Assembly (NCBI GenBank): GCA_015179045.1
Contig: WHUZ01000036.1
Coordinates: 372,001 to 436,000 of the forward strand
Reading direction: 5' to 3'
Origin: Kalaharituber pfeilii
Taxonomy: Eukaryota > Ascomycota > Pezizomycetes > Pezizales > Pezizaceae
DNA length: 64,000 nt
In this document: piece by piece, positions 54,310 to 64,000 of the stretch
Position numbering within the stretch: the stretch's first letter is position 1
Layout: the number at the start of each line of letters is the position of its first letter
The notes under the pieces: model-generated
Told to the model about the DNA's origin: nothing
The model's database searches: none
What the model saw: the letters and a program-made list of their open reading frames with translations, nothing else
Made by a program: the position numbers and the translations under genes

Positions 54310-55736
54310 CTTTTTTTTTTTTTTTTTTTTTTTATTCACGTAACTCCACATACAGGCTATCAGCCTTTTTTTTTTTTTTTTTATATCAATCCTCGCGTGC
54401 CGCCCTTCGGGCTATGGCGAGGGTTTTATTCAAAGAAAAGGATTGCGCCTAAGTACATGTATGACCCGCGGAATTTAAATGTGAAGCAAGGGTGAAATCC
54501 ATTCCGAACTCCTTCACTTCCGTCCCCTGTCTTGTTCGTATGGAGTGGTCCTCAACCGTCTTCCGCCTAACCTTACCCTGTCTATTTCGGTGTGTTCCTC
54601 TAGATACAGGACGACCGAGCTGGTCTTTTTTCCCTCGTCTAGCAACAGCGTCTTCTTCCTTAACCACCTGCCAATTCCGACAGTTTTTCCTATTCCCTTG
54701 TTCCCTGTCTCCAGCCACCCCCGAACTCTTCCTAGATCTTTCCGTAGGGCGATGCCGTGTATTACGACACCGTGTTTGGTTGGGGTGGTGCTGGGTTTCG
54801 TTACGGGGGTTGCAGAGGGAACTCTTGTCTTCTTGGGGGAATCAGGAGCCTTTGGGCTTGGTGTTTTGGACGTTGTGGTCGGGGTTTCTGATTTGGTGGG
54901 GGCGGCGGGGGTGCGGTCTGCGAGCGGAGGGGAGATGGATGGGCTATCAGCCTATAGCAGGGACTCATATACCCAGGCCAGGTTTGGAACACCTAACTAC
55001 GGAATCTACATGCACATCTTAAGCACTCAGTACTCTCCTGTATGTGCTATAAACTATTGGCCAACCTCTGCTTGGCTCTATACTTCATGTACTCCTACTG
55101 CCCCCTTTGCAGTCAAGGGGGCTGCTGCATTCCTTACAGCCTGCTGAAGAGCGTCCTCCACCTTTGCAGTCTGGTATCCTGTGAACTGGCACCACTCTAT
55201 GGCCCCTTCCACATTGAATTGCCTGCCTCCAGTAATTACTGTAAACCTCTTTTCCCACTCCTTTACTGGGCGAAACAGCCCCACATTCCCTTCGCTTTCC
55301 ATTCTAGATATCATTCTGCCTGCCTCTTTCTTTCCCTTTCCTTTATCTTGCCCTATAATTCTTCTGCTGCCAAACTCCTGTAGTCAATGTTAGCCTCTGG
55401 TCGTTAAGGCAGCGTGTTGTTTGGTGCTTGCAAGCATCCCGTTAGTGCGGCTCTCGGTTGCAAACAGCACGTTGTATTTATTTGGAGCAGTGTCTCCTGT
55501 GCTGCTTTAATATACTTGGCGTAAAGAAGGAGTAGAACAATGGATTCTGATCACGTCCACTGCTCGCCCACCTCTGCCAAACGCTGTGGCTCAATTCCAT
55601 GGAAAACGCCAAAATACTTGCTCGGGTGGTCCCGAGCTTCACGTTGATGTAATTTTCGATGCGGTGCACCCCTCGGTTGTGGCGTCATGACCAAGTGGTA
55701 GGATCGGTGTTCGAAAGAAAGGATGTGAGAAAGGTG
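54310..55736 (-). mobile_element. Old poly(A) retroelement remnant (copy 2)
   Basis: Counterpart of 6239-7662 with the same AGATCGGAGCTGT duplication (54297-54309 and 55737-55749) and the same nested ORF1-type fragment. Confidence 0.78.
54366..54941 (-). pseudogene. 5'-truncated ORF1-type retroelement, nested (copy 2)
   Basis: Counterpart of 6293-6867, flanked by GGCTATCAGCC (54355-54365 and 54942-54952), tail hairpin loop TTC. Confidence 0.82.
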
Positions 55737-55759
55737 AGATCGGAGCTGTCGTAGGTATG

Positions 55760-57633
55760 AAATGCAGTTCATTCCATCTGATCTTATGCCAGTGGGTCGG
55801 GGCTGCCATATCTATCAAATTCAGCTCATTCTGCATTATCTCGTGGCGTCGAATTGGGCTGGCCGTACATGTCAAATTCACCTTATCTCTGGCCATCAGG
55901 CCATACCTGCTCTACCAGTCAAATTCTCAGCTCATTGCAGCTCATTTCGTGCCCTTGGGTCAGAACTGCCATACATATCTCATACCGAAATGGCTGCCAA
56001 AATGGCTACTGAGTTCGCTGCCACAATAGCTGCCGAAATGGCTACCAAAATGCGTACTGAAATGGCTGCTGAAATGGCCGCTGAAATGGCCGCCAAAATG
56101 GCTGCTGAAATGGGTACCAAAATGGCCACTGAAATGGTTAGGGCCAGCCATGCCTATCAAATTCATCTCATTCTACCTCATCTTATACTGCTGGGTCGGG
56201 GCTGTCATACGTGCCAAATTCAGCTAATTCAGCCTCATCTCATAGGCCGGCCATACCTGTCACGTTCACTAGATCTAATGCCATCGGGCCGTACCTGCTA
56301 TACCTGTCAAATTTAGCTCATTGTGTCTGATCTTGCACCGTCAGATTAGGCGGGCCATGTGTCAGATTCACTACATCTCACGCTGGCAGGGCGGACCTCT
56401 CATGCCTGTCAAATTGACCTTATCTCACATCGGTTAGCAGTACCTGCTATACCTGTCAGGGTGAGCTTAGCTATACGTGTCAAAGAATATATACTGCCAT
56501 TGCACTGCGAAGATGCGCTACCATTGTGCTGCGAAAATACACTGCCATTGTACTGCTGTCATTGTACTATGAAAGTGCACTACCACTGCTCTGCGAAAGT
56601 GCAGTGCCATTGCAATGTAAAAGTGTGCTGCCATTGTGCTGCTATTGCGCTGCGAAAGTGCGCTGCCATTGCACTATGAAGCTGCGGTGCCATTGTGCTG
56701 TGAAAGTGCAGTGCCATGATTGTGCTTGTCATGCCGCAATAGGAAATAACAGGGATTAGTTCTTGGTAACCACCATGCAGTGATCGACCCGAACCACAGA
56801 ATGCTCTCGAACCGCCGCCATAGCTCTACATCATTCTATATCATTCTACAGCATTCTACAAGCACTCTTCTATGTCGTCATGTCCAAGTTCATGCAATAC
56901 TCGTACCTGCTACTTCTGTTCACTCTCTATCGTCTATATATACCTCTTCTACCCGCCTGTATGTAGTCTCCACTGGTCAACGTACGCTCATTCTCTCTTC
57001 CACCTCGTCCCTCTCTGTCCCTGCTGTCTCGTAGCACCCGCGATCGTGCCTTCGCCTACTGATCCCAGCATCGCCCTTACAGTGCTGCGAAGGTATGGTG
57101 CCATTGCACTGCGAAAGTATGGTGCCATTGCAGTGCACAAGTGCGGTACCATTGCACTACGAAAGTGCACTGCAATTGTGCTGGGAAACTGCAATGCCAT
57201 TGTGCTGCTGCCATTGTGCTGCTGTAAAGGTGCGCTGCGAATATATGCTGCCATTGCACTGTGAAAGTGCGCTGCCATTGTGCTACGAAGCTGTGCTGAC
57301 ATATTTAGCATGTGCAAAATGGCTCATTGTATGTGCGCAGAATGGCCCTACGCTGCGAAGGTATATACTGGCGCAGTACAATGACAGCACAATGGCAGCA
57401 TGCCTTCATAGCGCATTGGTAGTGCAATGGTGTGTGCGATACTACTGCTAAAACTAGTTTTTGCCTGCAAATATGTCATGGTAAAGATTGTTACGCGAAC
57501 TATTAAAGGCTGTCACACAAACTGTCACTGTCAGGCAAACTGTCACTGTCATGCAAACTGTCACTGTAATGCAAACTGTCAGTGTCATGCAAACTGTCAG
57601 TGTCATGCAAACTGTCACTGACATGCCAACTGT
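55760..57633 (+). repeat. Satellite and minisatellite blocks (copy 2)
   Basis: 55760-56470 repeats the 50-60 bp satellite with the 12-bp array (55985-56145). 56470-57420 holds the GCCATTGCACTGCGAAAG blocks. 57506-57633 is the 18-bp AACTGTCACTGTCATGCA array. All match copy 1 with minor unit-number differences. No gene is credible here. Confidence 0.8.
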
Positions 57634-57911
57634 GTCCCTTACATCTGATAGGCACTTCTGTCCTATGCTTTCTAATGGTAATGTAGTCTTCTACGATTTG
57701 TAACATGAGCAACTTACCTGGCATGTTGGATACCACAACCAATGACCGTTCACTTGCTGCTATCAGATTCTTTAAAATACTATATAGTGCATGATTTATT
57801 CTCCAAACTAATTACATTTCATCTACCATCCTGCCAAGTAGTCAAATCTATCTATGTACCACTGTGAGTCCAGCTCTATTGGAAGTAGATAAGCCATTCG
57901 AAAGATACTGC

Positions 57912-57941
57912 GAGATAAATGATATAAAAAAAAAAAAAAAA
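57912..57941 (+). mobile_element. Minimal retro-tail remnant (copy 2)
   Basis: Counterpart of 9824-9854, with a longer A run. Confidence 0.55.
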
Positions 57942-58264
57942 GGAGGTACTGCAAATGGGTATCACCCATTGGTTCGCTGCCATCGGCACACAGACTTAAC
58001 GTATACCATCAGCAGCTTACCTATCCACAAAAGGCAACCGATAACAACCACCTCAGGACGAGCATTTGGAAGCGACTCTACAATCACAACGTCCCCCCTA
58101 GTGAAAATTACATAGATCGATAGTATGTTGATCTAACTATTATCCCCAAACACCCAAAAATAAGTTTTCCCCCAAGGGGAAACTTTCGAGGGAATCTTCA
58201 GCTCACCACCTCCATTGCCACCCCACCCCTGCCTCTGCCAAGACCTACCGAGCGGCCAATCAGA

Positions 58265-59756
58265 ATGCCGAAACCTCCTCGCCAACGCAGCCACCAGTGC
58301 CACCAGCGCCACCAACGCTTTCCCCCACCCTCAGGCCCCACAGGACCCCCACTCACACCACTCACACCCTCCCCTCCACCGCCACCACCGCCACCGCCAC
58401 TTGCGCCACCAGCCTCACCCCTCAGCGACGACGACCCCCCAAGCTGGGGGCTGGGATCCCGATACCGGATTGGGATACCATGACGGAAACACTAAGAGAG
58501 GCGGGTATCATGTGGAGTTCGGTATTCACTTCGCTGTGTAAAAGGAGGGCAAATCGCATCACCCCCCCGCCGAAAGGCGCTATACTAATCGTGAGATTTG
58601 AGGAAGAGAGGTATGTTTGTGAGCGGGATTCTCCCAGACGACCCTCTCCCGAGGTGGTTAGAAGAGTCCACGTGCACACAGACAGAACCGGTGGAACCAC
58701 CACCGCCACCACCTCCACCAGCACAGCCTCTGGGGCTCAGCCCCATCACGTGCATGGACATCCCGCCGGCGGACAACACCAGCGAGCAGACCCCCCCGAC
58801 CAAGAAAAGGAAGGGTGTAACGGACCGACCTCACGGGGCTATTAGCCGGCGCTGAGTCGCAGATTGAGTCAGGCGGGTCACGCAGTGCTCACAAGTTTGA
58901 GCAGGACGCTGCTTGTAGAGGAAAGAGTATGGTCAGGAGAGTATGTGTTTTATCGCTTGAGGGACCTAGGCTACGGGGTGGAAAGGAGTCTTTATATACA
59001 GGAAAGTGCAACACAGAAACAGAGAGATATAGAAGTGCTTCCTTAAGCGCCGTGCCTTCAGCAGGATTGATGTTATCCAAAAAGCGTAATTCCTTAAGCG
59101 CCGACAATTCTGTTATCCAAAACTGTGCTAGTGGGCGGGTAATGAGTTCCTTGAACCCGGTCGACCTTAGTGCAGTTTTTAGTACAGTTCAGGGTAACCG
59201 ATTGTGATCCGTGACAAAGGGGAAGCAGCCGTCAGACAAGATACCCTACGAGATAAAGAGACGGCCGAACCAGAACGAGGCGAAGAAGATCGCGAATTCG
59301 CCTCCGATCGGAACCCCGGCGACACCCGTCGCCACCACCACACCAACAAAGCCCCCGACCCCGACATCGACATCGACACCCCCAACCCCAACACCGACAC
59401 CGAACTCCCCGAAACCGACACCAGAACCCACAAGAAGAAGACGCAAGATCAGCAAGCCCTCCGACCCAACACCAAACACCGACGCCACCACATCGAAATT
59501 TGGCGTCGTCGCACACGGAATCGCGCTGAGGAAGGACTTGGGAAAGGTGAGGAAGTGGCTGGAGTCTGGGAACAAGACACTGGGCAAGACCGTGGGGATA
59601 AGGTGGTTGAGACGAAAGGCCGAGCTGATAGAGGAAGGCAAGAAGACCAGCTCGGTCGTGGTGTATTTGGAGGAGGAGAAAGACATAGACAGAGTCAGGT
59701 TAGGTGGGAGGCTTTTGAGGACCACTCAATACGAGCCGGACAGGCGGAGGAAGTAG
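58265..59756 (+). pseudogene. ORF1 of the old element (copy 2), split by solo LTR
   Basis: The 5' part reads through Pro-rich sequence with frame changes (one is a 19-bp deletion relative to copy 1 just after ATGCCGAAA). The 3' part from 59222 to 59756 is open, with the conserved C-terminal block VVAHGIALRKDLGKV to LLRTTQYEPDRRRK. The solo LTR at 58816-59216 cuts the frame. Confidence 0.82.
58816..59216 (-). mobile_element. Solo LTR, family 1, inside ORF1 element (copy 2)
   Basis: 401 bp, TGTAACGG...GTGACA, perfect duplication AAGGG (58811-58815 and 59217-59221). Same insertion as 12119-12520. Confidence 0.96.
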
Positions 59757-59886
59757 GCTGTATTGACCACCCGCATCATGCACGAGAATCGCGGGCTCCA
59801 CATGTATTTAGTTGAGGCTTTTCTTTTACTAACTTTCTTTAATAAAGACCCTCGCCATAGCCCGTTGGGCGGCACGCGAGTATTGA

Positions 59887-59927
<41 letters not shown>

Positions 59928-59929
<2 letters not shown>

Positions 59930-60670
59930 CCCTCTTCACCGGGCTGTCGCACGCACTGTGCAACCTGCAATAATTTATCCCAGACCCGAGTACTCTGTAT
60001 GGCGCCGCACAATACAACTCGAAGTATCCGTTGGCCATAGGAACGGCCTTCTTTCAACAGCCTAAGGCGTAGCAAAATTCCAGCAAATGACCTACGGCTA
60101 GTGAGCAAACTTCGGCTGTGCCCCTGGTCCGCTCATACCTCCTAAACTCCAGAGGGTATAGCCAGAGTGTACAGATGTACTACCATATGAATTTATCAAC
60201 ATTAATGCCATAGCTTACAGTGACTTGATAAGACAGCATTACAATAATATTAATACAATATAAGTTACATTTTGTCTTTGGTAGGGTAAGATGCCTCAAG
60301 GCCAGCACCTAGATTGCCAGGGCCCCAGGTGGTTGGCCCAAATGTTCATTGTTTCACAGTGTAGCACTATTCATGTGATGCCTTACCTTTTATTTTTAAA
60401 CACTCGTGTATAGCCTTGCTAGACTGCACAAAAAATGAATGCTAGCATAAAGGAAAAAACAATGTACATACAAAAATGTAGTTACATAAATGAATGACCC
60501 ACGATCTTCAATAGTGCTGAGGGGGAAAGCAAAACAGAATCATGGATACAAACCCAGAAGAACAAGAGACAAGATTGCAAAAACCTGGTTATGAAACCTT
60601 GATCCCAAGTAGTAAAGTATGGGAAGCGGAAAAGATGAGTTTGATGTTGACCCTATAATAACATAGCGAT
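59928..60670. other. Stretch without recognisable gene (copy 2)
   Basis: Counterpart of 17645-18384. Confidence 0.5.
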
Positions 60671-60733
60671 TTTTTTTTTTTTTTTTTTTATAATATCATT
60701 ACTCATGTGCCACCCTATGGGCTATGGCGAGGT
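60671..60733 (-). mobile_element. Hairpin-tail retro-insertion (copy 2)
   Basis: Poly(T) and tail hairpin (here CACCC, one stem change), flanked by ACATAGCGAT and ACATAGCAAT. It lacks the 53-bp piece nested in copy 1. Confidence 0.88.
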
Positions 60734-60825
60734 ACATAGCAATGTGAAAATTACCACATGTCTGCATTATACAATATTGTTCATTGCTGTCCCTCTCGAT
60801 TGAGTCTGTATATCGTTCCTAGCTT

Positions 60826-60892
60826 TGTTTTTTCTTTTTTTTCTTATTTTTATATCAGTACTCGCATGCCGCCCTGTGGGCTATGGCGAGGT
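60826..60892 (-). mobile_element. Hairpin-tail retro-insertion downstream of ankyrin gene 2
   Basis: Counterpart of 18619-18682. Confidence 0.75.
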
Positions 60893-61147
60893 CTAGATAC
60901 AAATAAAGGGAAATAAAATGAAAAGGAAATATAAGGTAGAAAAAAAAAGGTGTAGAAATGGAAGCCTAAACCAGTTCTACCGTCCTAGCGTCATGCTCAT
61001 GAATTAAGCTGACTGCGTAGCCGCCGCTACCGTTGGAAGAGTGATAAATAGTACCTGCACGTTTAGCGCTAGAATGGAGCAGCAGAATGACTATGTTCCC
61101 ATGGCCCTGAAGGAAAGAAAGATTTGCTGCTGTCGAGTGCTTCCCTG

Positions 61148-64000
61148 TTAACGGTCTTCACTGTTAGCTCCATAGTCAACCAACACTTTGACTATTTCAA
61201 CATGGCCGTTTTCGGCAGCAAACTGCAGTGCCGTCCGCTTGTGGAAGGCGTCAGTGGCCTCGATGTTAGCCCTAGCGTTAAGCAGCACTTTAACTGTTTC
61301 AACATGGCCGTTTTTGGCAGCAAAGTGCAGTGCCGTCTCCTTGAAGGCAGTGGCCTCGATATTAGCTCCAGAGTCGAGCAGCACTTTGACTGTTTCAAAA
61401 TGGCCGTTTTCGGCAGCATAGTGCAGTGCCGTCTCCTTGTGCCTGGTAGTGGCCTCGATGTTGGTTCCAAACTTGAGCAGCGCTTTGACTGTTTCAAAAT
61501 GGCCGTTTTTGGCAGCATAGTGCAGTGCCGTCTCCTTGTCCCTGTTAGTGGCCTCGATGTTAGCTCCAGAGTCGAGCAGCGCTTTGACTATTTCAACATG
61601 GCCTTTTCGGGCAGCAAAGTGCAGTGCCTTGTCACTGTGATAGTCAGTGGCCTCGGTGTTAGCTCCAGAGTCGAGCAGCACTTTGACTGTTTCAACATGG
61701 CCTTTTCGGGCAGCAAAGAGCAGTGCCGTGTCATTAAGCCACTCGGTAGTGGCCTCGGTATTAGCTCCAGAGTCGAGCAGCACTTTGACTGTTTCAAAAT
61801 GGCCGTTTTCGGCAGCATAGTGCAGTGCCGTCCTCTCGTGATGGGTAGTGGCCTCGATGTTGGTTCCAAACTTGAGCAGCGCTTTGACTGTTTCAAAATG
61901 GCCGTTTTCGGCAGCATAGTGCAGTGCCGTTTCATTGCGATGGGTAGTGGCCTCGATGTTAGCTCCAGAGTCGAGCAGCACTTTGACTGTTTCAAAATGG
62001 CCGTTTTTGGCAGCATAGTGCAGTGCCGTCTCCTTGTCCCTGTTAGTGGCCTCGATGTTAGCTCCAGAGTCGAGCAGCGCTTTGACTGTTTCAACATGGC
62101 CGTATTCGGCAGCACAGCACAGTGCTCTCGTCTCGAAGTCGGTAGCGGCCCCGATGTTAGCTCCAGAGTCAAGCAGCGCTTTGACTGTTTCAACATGGCC
62201 GTTACTGGCAGCAAAGTGCAGTGCCGTCCTCTTGCGCTCGGCAGTAGCCTCGATGTTGGCTCCAAACTTGAGCAGCGCTTTGACTGTTTTAAAATGGCCG
62301 TTTTTGGCAGCAAAGTGCAGTGCCGTCTCCTCGTGCTCGGTAGTGGTGTCGATGTTAGCTCCAGCGTCGAGCAGCACTTTGACTGTTTCAAAATGGCCGT
62401 TTTCGGCAGCAAAGTGCAGTGCCATCTTCTTCCACCTGGCAGCAGCCTCGATGTTAGCTCCAGAGTGGAGGAGGAGTTTTACTATTGCCTCATGACCCGC
62501 ACTGGCTGCGGCATGGAGTGCTGTATGGCCATCTGCATTCCGGAGCTCGGTATCGACTTGCTGGTTCAATAGTAACCATACAACTGCTGCGTGGCCGTAT
62601 ACATTTGCGGAAAATACCAACTGATTCTGCCGGATGATTTTCTGAGGAGGTAGACCTAACGGTAGCCACAAGCAGAACACATCTATACGCTCTTTGCATA
62701 TAGTACCCTTTGGTGACAACCAATCTTTGAGGCCGTCCTTCGGAGGGCTCAGTCCTCTTTCCCTCAATAATTCTCTAATCGGCTGCTCGTAGCCTTGATC
62801 TAGCATCCATCTGAGGAATGATTCAGGTGCGTCGATATCCTGTTGTATGTCGTTGTCGGTTACAATCATTCCATCTGTGGATGCATCTAGGAAGACTTGA
62901 GCAGCAACCTGCACGGCTGGGAGAAAAGAATGAGCTGAGCTCTCATTTGTGTTGTCGACCTCCTGATGTACTGGCATTCGCAGAAGATATTTAGTCGCAT
63001 CAGAATATAATAGTCTCATTGCAATAAGCAATATAAACCCATAGTGTGTATTTAAGCTTAGGGAAGTATCATCTGTATAGAGCACTAAATTGAATTGTAC
63101 ATATGCGAGCAGCATGACATAAAGGACGTTCATATCTAATACAAATGTGAGCTATATTACACAGGAGACGAAAACTAGAAGGGTTCCAACCTAACTGGTG
63201 GAATATGGTCAACTGATGTCCTGCTAACTTCACATAGTTTGTTCCTCGAATGAACTGGCCTTGGTAGTCATGAACTGCCTGAGCTATTACAATGTTAGCT
63301 GCAGTTCGAGCAATGCACACTATGTATGTCAGAATAGCAAATTGGTGGATATACCTGTAAAGTGAAATTCGGCCAGGCATCGCCAGGTCTGATCGTGAAT
63401 GACTAGACGGGCCTCCATGGATTTCCTGTTCACAAGGAGCAATACTAGACAAGGGACTTGTGTTCGATGATGATCGGCCTCATATAGAGCAAACCTATGT
63501 CTACAAGTTAGACGACATCACATTCTAGAGTGGCAGTGCAAGCAGCTACAACACGATCTTTGTAACGAACTCTTCAATCCCACTACAGCAGCGGCAGTGC
63601 GCCGATGGAAGTATGGCCAGAGGTGTCATCCCTCGCTATAGCCCATAGGGCGGTATGCGAGTAATGAGATAAAGAAAAAAAAAAAAAAGAGGTGTCCTCA
63701 CCTTCGAAATAGAATATAATCATCGGACATGACCCACGCATTTCCGTCATCCTCTCTGTTGGCAGCAGGCTCCAATAGTGAGCTTTGTGCTTGTCCTTCC
63801 CATATCTGCAAGTTGTCGCAAGCAAGGTCTTTGAGTGCAGGTAGCTCAGCCTTCGACGCCTGCAACCATCTAAACTCCTCATTGGTGGCCTCATTCTAGT
63901 CAATATCGATATTGTCGAGATTAATTATGAAAATATTCTACCTTACCTCAGTCAGGCTCATTACTTCATACTGCACTGTTGATTCGACAAAACTAATCTG
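61148..64000 (-). CDS. STAND-type/ankyrin-repeat protein, copy 2 (5' end outside window, probably damaged)
   Basis: Same architecture as 18939-22853; the first exons lie beyond the window. The final exon carries about 14 ankyrin repeats. Repeats 1-4 and 13-15 match copy 1 almost exactly, but repeats 5-12 differ. For example, the variable residues read ATNRDKE twice (repeats 6 and 11) and THRNE, THHER, DYHSD elsewhere, none of which occur in copy 1. The exon corresponding to 21496-21707 has TAG at 63896-63898 where copy 1 has TGG, and the upstream AG acceptor of the 33-nt intron is changed (CTCGACA instead of CTCCAGA). If the exon model holds, this copy cannot make the full protein, although the ankyrin exon itself is open. 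Confidence 0.75.
63628..63687 (+). mobile_element. Hairpin-tail insertion in an intron of ankyrin gene 2
   Basis: Counterpart of 21422-21481, flanked by AGAGGTGTC (63619-63627 and 63688-63696). Confidence 0.9.

Larger units (their letters stand above)
58039..59927 (+). mobile_element. Old ORF1-only retroelement split by a solo LTR (copy 2)
   Basis: Family 5' end at 58039, leader with GAAAATTACATAGATCGA, ORF1, tail hairpin (loop GTT) near 59862 and about 39 A at the end. Removing the LTR gives about 1.48 kb, close to the other two full-length members. It carries the empty sites for the three copy 1 insertions. Confidence 0.93.
51781..64000 (+). repeat. Large duplication, copy 2
   Basis: Collinear with 1-21794. 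It lacks the six copy 1 insertions and shows no transposon insertion of its own, only small tandem-unit gains (near 53165 and 57205) and short indels. It continues beyond the window end. Confidence 0.95.

Overview
The window looks like transposon-dense nuclear DNA of a filamentous ascomycete. The evidence is a fungal STAND/NLR-type N-terminal domain joined to near-identical ankyrin repeats, short GT-AG introns (mostly 49-71 nt), Tad1-like LINEs with a C-terminal RNase H, fungal hAT and Mutator-like (MULE) transposons, and no bacterial-type gene packing. A truffle-like Pezizomycete would fit, but that is inference. I see no rRNA, tRNA or CRISPR array.

The main structure is a duplication. Positions 1-21794 (copy 1) and 51781-64000 (copy 2) are the same locus in the same orientation, nearly identical base for base. 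Copy 1 is about 9.6 kb longer because it carries six extra transposon insertions. Copy 2 preserves the empty site of each one, so element ends and target-site duplications (TSDs) can be read directly. The duplication runs past both window ends. It could be a true segmental duplication or two haplotypes placed in one contig.

Each copy contains, left to right: a solo LTR (family 1), a minisatellite, a solo LTR (family 2), a nested pair of retroelement remnants, several minisatellites, an ORF1-only retroelement cut by a second family-1 solo LTR, a 1.2-1.3 kb stretch without genes, and a minus-strand gene with a fungal STAND-type N-terminus and about 14 ankyrin repeats. In the two copies of this gene the outer repeats match while the central eight differ strongly. 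Copy 1 additionally holds a 3.5 kb MULE, a 4.4 kb hAT element (itself hit by a 1.3 kb MULE-type element and a 384 bp insertion), a full-length ORF1-only retroelement, and three very short poly(A) retro-insertions.

The single-copy middle (21.8-51.8 kb) holds the 5' exons of ankyrin gene 1, a mariner-like long-TIR element (24.3-25.7 kb), one convincing five-exon gene of unknown function (27.6-30.2 kb, minus), a foldback-type element with arms built of short tandem repeats (about 32.0-36.3 kb), a 5'-truncated LINE 'A' (36.4-38.9 kb), satellites, a family-3 solo LTR, a 5'-truncated LINE 'B' with a LINE A fragment nested in it (43.6-45.1 kb), another full-length ORF1-only element (46.6-47.9 kb), AT-rich DNA and a family-2 solo LTR.

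A recurring signal is a short 3' tail with a GC-rich hairpin (GCC-ATA-GCCC-loop-GGGC-GGC) followed by GCGAGTAATGATAT and poly(A). It ends LINE B, all full-length ORF1-only elements and about a dozen tiny 5'-truncated insertions. The simplest reading is a LINE whose reverse transcriptase recognises this hairpin and also mobilises a non-autonomous 'half-LINE' coding only for ORF1.
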